Below, piece after piece: positions 59,808 to 64,000 of a stretch of DNA of 64,000 nucleotides (positions within the stretch are counted from its first letter, which is position 1; each line of letters starts with the position of its first letter). Under the pieces are notes generated by a model. The model saw only the letters and a program-made list of their open reading frames with translations. It was not told where the DNA came from and searched no databases. Where the stretch lies: positions 62,001 through 126,000 of the forward strand of contig CAYUQO010000001.1 of NCBI GenBank assembly GCA_964446945.1, in the 5' to 3' direction. This DNA is from CAIYRG01 sp964446945 (GTDB lineage: Bacteria > Pseudomonadota > Alphaproteobacteria > Micropepsales > Micropepsaceae). The position numbers and the translations under genes are program-made.

Positions 59808-60931
59808 TGCTGGCCGGCGCCGAGGCAGAACTCGAGGAATTGCGCCAGCGGGGGCAGTACCGGACTTTGGCGCCGCCGCGCGGGATCGACTTCACGTCGA
59901 ATGACTATCTCGGGCTGTCGCGCCATCCCGCATTATGCGCAGCGGTGATCGAGGCACTGCAATCGGCGCCGGTTGGCGCGTCCGCGTCGCGGCTGCTGCG
60001 CGGGAGCGCCGACGCCCACGCCGCTCTGGAACAGTCGGCGGCTGAATTTTTCGGGACCGCGAAGGCGCTGTTTTTTGGCAGCGGTTTTGCCGCCAATTTT
60101 GCGCTGTTCAGCACTCTGCTTACACGCCACGACGCGGCCGTGTTCGATGAACACATCCATGCCAGCGTGAAGGAAGGGATCCATGCCTCGCCGGCCAAAC
60201 GCTTTCGTGCGCCGCACAATGATGTTCAGGCTTTCGAAGATGCGCTGCGCACAGCGCGCAAGGGCGGCGCGCGGCGGCTGCTCATAGCGGTGGAATCCGT
60301 ATACAGCATGGATGGCGATGTCGCGCCGCTGCGTGAGCTTGCACGACTGGCGAGCGCGCATGACGCGGTGCTGGTCATCGACGAAGCACATGCAACGGGC
60401 ATTTTCGGTGCGCGCGGCCGCGGGTTGGGCGAAGGGTTGACATCGGAAAACGTCATATCGGTGCACACCTGCGGCAAGGCGCTCGCCGTATCCGGCGCGC
60501 TGGTGTGCGGCTCGCAACTTGTGGTCGACTACCTCGTGAACAAGGCGCGACCCTTCATTTACAGCACGGCGCCGCCGCCGATGATTGCAGCGGCGGCGAA
60601 GCGAGCGCTGGAACTGGTGGACGAGGAGCCGTGGCGGCGCAAACGCGTTCTTGAGCTCGCGCGTTCGGCGCATGACGCGATATGCCCCGATGCCGTTTTT
60701 CGCGGCAGCCAGATTATTCCAGTCATTCTCGGCGGTGCGAAACGGACCTTGGGGGTAGCGGCGAGTTTGCAGCGTGCGGGGTTTGATGTCCGCGCCGTCC
60801 GTCCGCCCACAGTGCCCGAGGGAACATCGCGCCTGCGGATTTCGATTCACGCCGATCATCGCGAAACCGACATCGCGCGCCTGGCGGAAGCGGCGGCTCC
60901 AATGCTTCAAAACTCACGTGGTGCCACCTAG
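59807..60931 (+). CDS. bioF: 8-amino-7-oxononanoate synthase
   Basis: PLP-dependent condensation of pimeloyl thioester with alanine, the first committed step of the biotin bicyclic ring. 374 residues with FTSNDYLGLSRHP, VIDEAHATGIFGARGRG and the PLP-binding Lys in HTCGKALAVSGALVCGS. Alpha-oxoamine synthase layout throughout. Translation start overlaps the protease stop. bioD follows after a 108-base gap carrying a palindromic repeat. Confidence 0.95.
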   Translation: MLAGAEAELEELRQRGQYRTLAPPRGIDFTSNDYLGLSRHPALCAAVIEALQSAPVGASASRLLRGSADAHAALEQSAAEFFGTAKALFFGSGFAANFALFSTLLTRHDAAVFDEHIHASVKEGIHASPAKRFRAPHNDVQAFEDALRTARKGGARRLLIAVESVYSMDGDVAPLRELARLASAHDAVLVIDEAHATGIFGARGRGLGEGLTSENVISVHTCGKALAVSGALVCGSQLVVDYLVNKARPFIYSTAPPPMIAAAAKRALELVDEEPWRRKRVLELARSAHDAICPDAVFRGSQIIPVILGGAKRTLGVAASLQRAGFDVRAVRPPTVPEGTSRLRISIHADHRETDIARLAEAAAPMLQNSRGAT

Positions 60932-60952
60932 AAGGCTGATTAGGTGCAACAC

Positions 60953-61036
60953 TCACCCCTCACCCGGCGCGCCATCGCGCGCTTGCAAGAGCGCAAGCGC
61001 GGGCGCGCCGCCCTCTCCCTCAAGGGGCGAGGAGGA
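60953..61036. repeat. GC-rich palindromic element between bioF and bioD
   Basis: Nested structure: GGCGCGCC at 60966-60973 and again at 61002-61009; inside, CGCGCTTGC (60978-60986) pairs with GCAAGCGCG (60993-61001). Flanks CACCCCTCACCC and CCCTCTCCC-AAGGGGCGAGG are of the type common as dispersed repeats in alphaproteobacterial intergenic regions. It lies inside an otherwise tightly packed operon. Confidence 0.7.
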
Positions 61037-61039
61037 TAG

Positions 61040-61798
61040 GTGCCGATGAAGACGCTGGTTGTCACCGGAACGGACACGGGCATTGGAAAGACCGTCGTGG
61101 CGGCGATGCTGGTGCTTGCGCTCGATGCGTTTTACTGGAAGCCAATCCAGTCGGGGCTGACGGACGGGACTGACACGAACACCGTGGCCACGCTCACCGG
61201 GGTCTCCGTTGCGCGCCTGTTGACCGAAGCATATAGCCTGCGCGAGCCGCTGTCGCCGCACCGCGCCGCCGAACTGGATGGCGTCGTCATCGATCCTGCA
61301 CGTCTTGCTTTGCCGGTGATTCCGCCGGGAAGTTCCCTGATCGTGGAAGGCGCAGGCGGTGTCCTCGTTCCGGTGACAAGATCGCTATTGCAGATAGAGC
61401 TGTTCGCGCGCTGGCAGGCGCCGGTTGTGGTGGTTGCACGCACCGCGCTCGGAACGATCAATCACACATTGCTGAGTATCGAGGCGCTGCGGGCACGTGA
61501 CATTCCGGTGCAGGGAATCGTTTTTGTGGGGGATGAGAATTCCGACACCCAACGCACGATCGGGGAGTTCAGCGGGGCAAAAGTATTGGGGCGTGTTCCC
61601 ATCCTTAAGTATTTAGATGCAGCTGCGCTGCGCAATGCATTTGCGCAGAATTTTCAGAGGGAGGATTTCGCATTTTTTGGCGGCGCCGACGCGCCGCCGC
61701 TGGGTGGCCGCCCGCACGCGGCGCAGAGCGCCGCGGCAATTTCAAAAGATGGCCGCGCGGAGCGCGGCGGGCCCGGCCATGACAAGCTGGTGCGATGA
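61040..61798 (+). CDS. bioD: ATP-dependent dethiobiotin synthetase
   Basis: Forms the ureido ring of dethiobiotin from DAPA, CO2 and ATP. P-loop TGTDTGIGKTVVAAML (about 8-23), YWKPIQSGL, the VEGAGGVLVP substrate loop and AGTIN-like TALGTINHTLL are all present. Core ends near residue 212; 40 further residues of unusual Gly/Ala/Arg-rich sequence (GGADAPPLGGRPHAAQSAA...) are not part of the family and overlap repeat-like DNA. The stop overlaps bioA's ATG. Confidence 0.93.
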   Translation: MPMKTLVVTGTDTGIGKTVVAAMLVLALDAFYWKPIQSGLTDGTDTNTVATLTGVSVARLLTEAYSLREPLSPHRAAELDGVVIDPARLALPVIPPGSSLIVEGAGGVLVPVTRSLLQIELFARWQAPVVVVARTALGTINHTLLSIEALRARDIPVQGIVFVGDENSDTQRTIGEFSGAKVLGRVPILKYLDAAALRNAFAQNFQREDFAFFGGADAPPLGGRPHAAQSAAAISKDGRAERGGPGHDKLVR

Positions 61799-63057
61799 CC
61801 AGGTCGCGGATTTGGCATCCATTTACCCAGCATGGCGCCGCGCCGGCGGAGATTTCCATCGCGCGCGCTGACGGCGCACGCCTGATCACAGCCAGCGGGC
61901 GCAGCATCATCGACGGGATTTCCTCATGGTGGGTCGTCACGCATGGGCATGGTCATCCACGCATTGCGGAGGCGATCCGGGAACAGGCGCGGCAATTGGA
62001 GCAGGTGATTTTTGCCGGCTTCACCCATGAGCCGGCGGAAAAGCTCGCACAAAATCTCCTCGCACGAGCGCCGCCCTCGCTCAGCCACGCGTTCTTTTCC
62101 GACAGCGGATCGACTGCGGTGGAAGTCGCGGTAAAAATGGCGGTTGGCGCTTGGCACAATCGCGGCAAGCCGCGCCACCGCGTCATCGCGATGGAGCACG
62201 CCTATCATGGCGACATGTTCGGCGCGATGTCGGTCGGACATCGCGGCGTGTTCAATGCCGCCTGGGACCCGATGCTGTTCGAGGTGAGCTTCATTCCGTT
62301 TCCGGAACCCGGCGCCGAACGGCACACGCTCGATGCTCTTGAATCCCTGCTGCGTCACGATGCGGATCGCTTCGCCGCGGCGATTTTCGAGCCATTGGTC
62401 CTGGGCGCAGGCGGCATGAAGATGTATGCGCCGGAGGTGCTGTCGCAAATCGCGCAAATTTGCCGGCATTTCGGAATCTGGCTGATCCTCGATGAGGTGA
62501 TGACCGGCTTCGGCCGGACCGGCAGTCTATTCGCCTGCGAACAGGCGAATGTGTCGCCGGATCTGATGTGCCTGTCGAAGGGATTGACCGGCGGTTTCCT
62601 GCCCATGGGCGTCACGCTGGCATCGGCCGAGATCTACGACGCATTTTATTCGACCGACCGGGCGCGGACGTTTTTTCACAGCTCGTCCTACACCGGAAAT
62701 GCGATTGCCTGCGCGGCCGCGGTGGCGAATCTCGAAATCTGGGATTCCGAACCGGTTATGGAGCGCATCGGCGCAATCGCGCGCCACCACGCGATCGCGC
62801 TCAAACAATTGGCCGGGCGCACTCCGGTTGCCCGGGTGCGGCAGACGGGGACGATCGCCGCCGTGGAACTGAAAGCAGATGATTCCGGCTATCTCGCGCA
62901 ACTTGGACCAAAGCTGAACGCATTCTATCTTGAACGCGACGTGCTTCTGCGGTCATTGGGCAATGTCATCTATGTCCTGCCGCCCTATTGCACGACTGCC
63001 GCGGAACTTGATCGGGTTTATGGTGCGATTGATGAATCCCTTAGCCTTGCCGGATGA
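61795..63057 (+). CDS. bioA: Adenosylmethionine-8-amino-7-oxononanoate aminotransferase
   Basis: Class III PLP aminotransferase of 420 residues converting KAPA to DAPA with SAM as amino donor. RIWHPFTQHG, GISSWWVVTHGHGHP, SDSGSTAVEVAVKMA, ILDEVMTGFGRTG and the PLP Lys in CLSKGLTGGFLPMG match BioA, including the SAM-recognising Trp pair. ATGA overlap with bioD; the ferritin-like gene starts 26 bases before its stop. Confidence 0.96.
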   Translation: MTRSRIWHPFTQHGAAPAEISIARADGARLITASGRSIIDGISSWWVVTHGHGHPRIAEAIREQARQLEQVIFAGFTHEPAEKLAQNLLARAPPSLSHAFFSDSGSTAVEVAVKMAVGAWHNRGKPRHRVIAMEHAYHGDMFGAMSVGHRGVFNAAWDPMLFEVSFIPFPEPGAERHTLDALESLLRHDADRFAAAIFEPLVLGAGGMKMYAPEVLSQIAQICRHFGIWLILDEVMTGFGRTGSLFACEQANVSPDLMCLSKGLTGGFLPMGVTLASAEIYDAFYSTDRARTFFHSSSYTGNAIACAAAVANLEIWDSEPVMERIGAIARHHAIALKQLAGRTPVARVRQTGTIAAVELKADDSGYLAQLGPKLNAFYLERDVLLRSLGNVIYVLPPYCTTAAELDRVYGAIDESLSLAG

Positions 63058-63655
63058 TGATCGAAGCGCGGTCGGCTCGCGCCTTGAGCAAATCTGCGCC
63101 GATCCGGATTTGCATATCCGGTTTCTGAACACGCTATCGCTGATGGAACATATCGGCAGCCGCAAGATCATGCTGGCGCAGCCGGGTGCGCGTGATGGCG
63201 CGATGCTGAAACACCTGGCTGAAGAATCCCGCCACGCCTGGTTTTTCAAGCGCGCCGCAGAGAAACTCGCCGGGCATGTGCTCGATTATGACGATGATGC
63301 TTTGCTCGCGGGTGCCGCGGCGCGCCTGTATATGGACCGGCTTGATGCGGGCATTTCGTCAGTGATTGCGCTGGACGAGGGCCCTCTGCCCTATCTTTAT
63401 ATGTCGCTGATCGTCGAGCGCCGGGCGATTTGGGCGTACCGGATTTATCAATCGGTACTGGCCGAACGGAATTGCGGAATTTCGCTCACCGGCTTGCTCG
63501 CCGAAGAGGGCCAGCATCGCGACAAAATGCTGACCCGGATCGGCGCACGTGATCCGAGATCGCTGGAACGGATGCCGGTGTTCTGCGCCATGGAACAGGA
63601 TAGTTTCCGCAGATTCTGGAGCGCAGTCGAGCAAAGTGCATGCGCACGCTGCTGA
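63032..63655 (+). CDS. Ferritin-like di-iron protein in the biotin operon
   Basis: About 207 residues, starting at the ATG at 63032 inside bioA. Two carboxylate/His motifs, LAEESRHAWFF (about 59-69) and LLAEEGQHRDKML (about 148-160), and a first Glu in LMEHIGSRK fit a four-helix di-iron fold. No membrane segment. I do not recognise a characterised family. Tight overlap with bioA (26 bases) and with DUF2905 downstream suggests one operon, so it may act in biotin or pimelate metabolism, but this is inference only. Confidence 0.75.
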   Translation: MNPLALPDDDRSAVGSRLEQICADPDLHIRFLNTLSLMEHIGSRKIMLAQPGARDGAMLKHLAEESRHAWFFKRAAEKLAGHVLDYDDDALLAGAAARLYMDRLDAGISSVIALDEGPLPYLYMSLIVERRAIWAYRIYQSVLAERNCGISLTGLLAEEGQHRDKMLTRIGARDPRSLERMPVFCAMEQDSFRRFWSAVEQSACARC

Positions 63656-63840
63656 TTGCCGCCGGCATCGTTCTTCTAGCCATCGGCATCGCATGGCCGG
63701 TCCTGGTGCGGATCGGGTTGGGCCGGCTGCCGGGCGATATTGTGATTGTACGGGGCAATTTCCGCTTCTATTTCCCGATTGTCACCTCGCTCTTGATCAG
63801 TGCAATCCTGACGCTTGCCGTCTGGCTGTTCCGGCGATAG
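63640..63840 (+). CDS. DUF2905 family membrane protein
   Basis: A 66-residue protein with two membrane helices (LLIAAGIVLLAIGIAWPVL and YFPIVTSLLISAILTLAVWLF) around the signature GLGRLPGDIVIVRGNFRFYFP, diagnostic for DUF2905. Function unknown. Starts 16 bases before the ferritin-like gene ends, so probably translationally coupled. Confidence 0.9.
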   Translation: MRTLLIAAGIVLLAIGIAWPVLVRIGLGRLPGDIVIVRGNFRFYFPIVTSLLISAILTLAVWLFRR

Positions 63841-63861
63841 GTCCCACCTTTTGGAGTTTGC

Positions 63862-64000
63862 ATGACGAGACGGAGCATCAAGCGCGCGTTGATTTCGGTG
63901 TCGGACAAAACCGGGATCGAAGATTTCGCCCGGGCGCTTTCCGGCCATGGAGTTGAGCTGATTTCTACCGGCGGCACAGCAACAGCGCTGCGCAAAGCCG
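63862..64000 (+). CDS. purH: Bifunctional purine biosynthesis protein PurH, 5' end
   Basis: Partial: only about 46 residues before the window edge. KRALISVSDKTGIEDFARAL followed by GVELISTGGTATALRK is the start of the IMP cyclohydrolase (MGS-like) domain of PurH, which makes the last two steps to IMP. GGAG lies nine bases before the ATG. It follows DUF2905 by 21 bases. Confidence 0.93.
   Translation, partial: MTRRSIKRALISVSDKTGIEDFARALSGHGVELISTGGTATALRKA

Noticed and set aside
1..64000. CRISPR array, prophage or insertion sequence
   Set aside because: No regularly spaced repeats, transposase, integrase or terminal inverted repeats with target duplications are seen; only short palindromic repeats occur.

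Overview
The window looks like a chromosomal segment of an alphaproteobacterium with fairly high GC. Supporting this are the linked ffh-rpsP-rimM-trmD block, a stand-alone F1 operon atpHAGDC with no F0 genes beside it, cysE followed by a DUF3126 gene, and intergenic palindromes of a style I associate with Hyphomicrobiales (Rhizobiales). The order is an inference; nothing here fixes a genus. I see no phage, insertion sequence, CRISPR array or rRNA. One tRNA (Leu, CAA) is present.

Layout. 1-3.1 kb: translation and export block on the minus strand (trmD, rimM, rpsP, ffh). 3.2-13.9 kb: mixed single genes: GFA-type zinc protein, a c-type cytochrome-like protein divergent from a Tat-exported multicopper oxidase, uvrB, a TylF-like methyltransferase, a histidine phosphatase, a nitroreductase, cysE, phoH-like ATPase and a gamma carbonic anhydrase. 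13.8-18.9 kb: succinate dehydrogenase split into a minus-strand sdhCDA operon and a plus-strand sdhB, with rpe and a methyltransferase between them. 18.9-26.6 kb: TPR-methyltransferase, a ferritin-like protein, DoxX and the F1 ATP synthase operon. 26.9-31.2 kb: glutathione transferase, dienelactone hydrolase, 2-hydroxyacid dehydrogenase, SH3 protein and a UMF1-like transporter. 31.3-37 kb: a bicupin and an RND pump whose permease lacks two canonical proton-relay residues. 37-39.6 kb: phoR-phoU-phoB without pst genes. 41-47 kb: a complete OMF-MFP-RND efflux operon. 47-49.3 kb: PfkB kinase, pyruvyltransferase-like protein, cold shock protein. 49.5-53.5 kb: a probable small-molecule catabolic cluster (second bicupin, amidohydrolase, NMT1-like binding protein). 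53.5-58.3 kb: a histidine kinase fused to a Crp/Fnr regulator, a metallo-beta-lactamase-fold protein and a hybrid-free membrane sensor kinase. 58.5-64 kb: tRNA-Leu, then a probable operon of a ClpP-fold protease, bioF, bioD, bioA, a ferritin-like di-iron protein and DUF2905, ending in the 5' part of purH.

The most unusual items are the HisKA_2 kinase/Crp-Fnr fusion (53563-54948) with palindromes upstream of it, the uncharacterised ferritin-like protein translationally overlapped with bioA (63032-63655), the RND permease with Asp-Asn and Ser in place of the usual Asp-Asp and Lys relay, the split sdh locus with a 14-bp hairpin at the end of the intervening methyltransferase, and a roughly 100-bp dispersed palindromic repeat found twice directly after stop codons.
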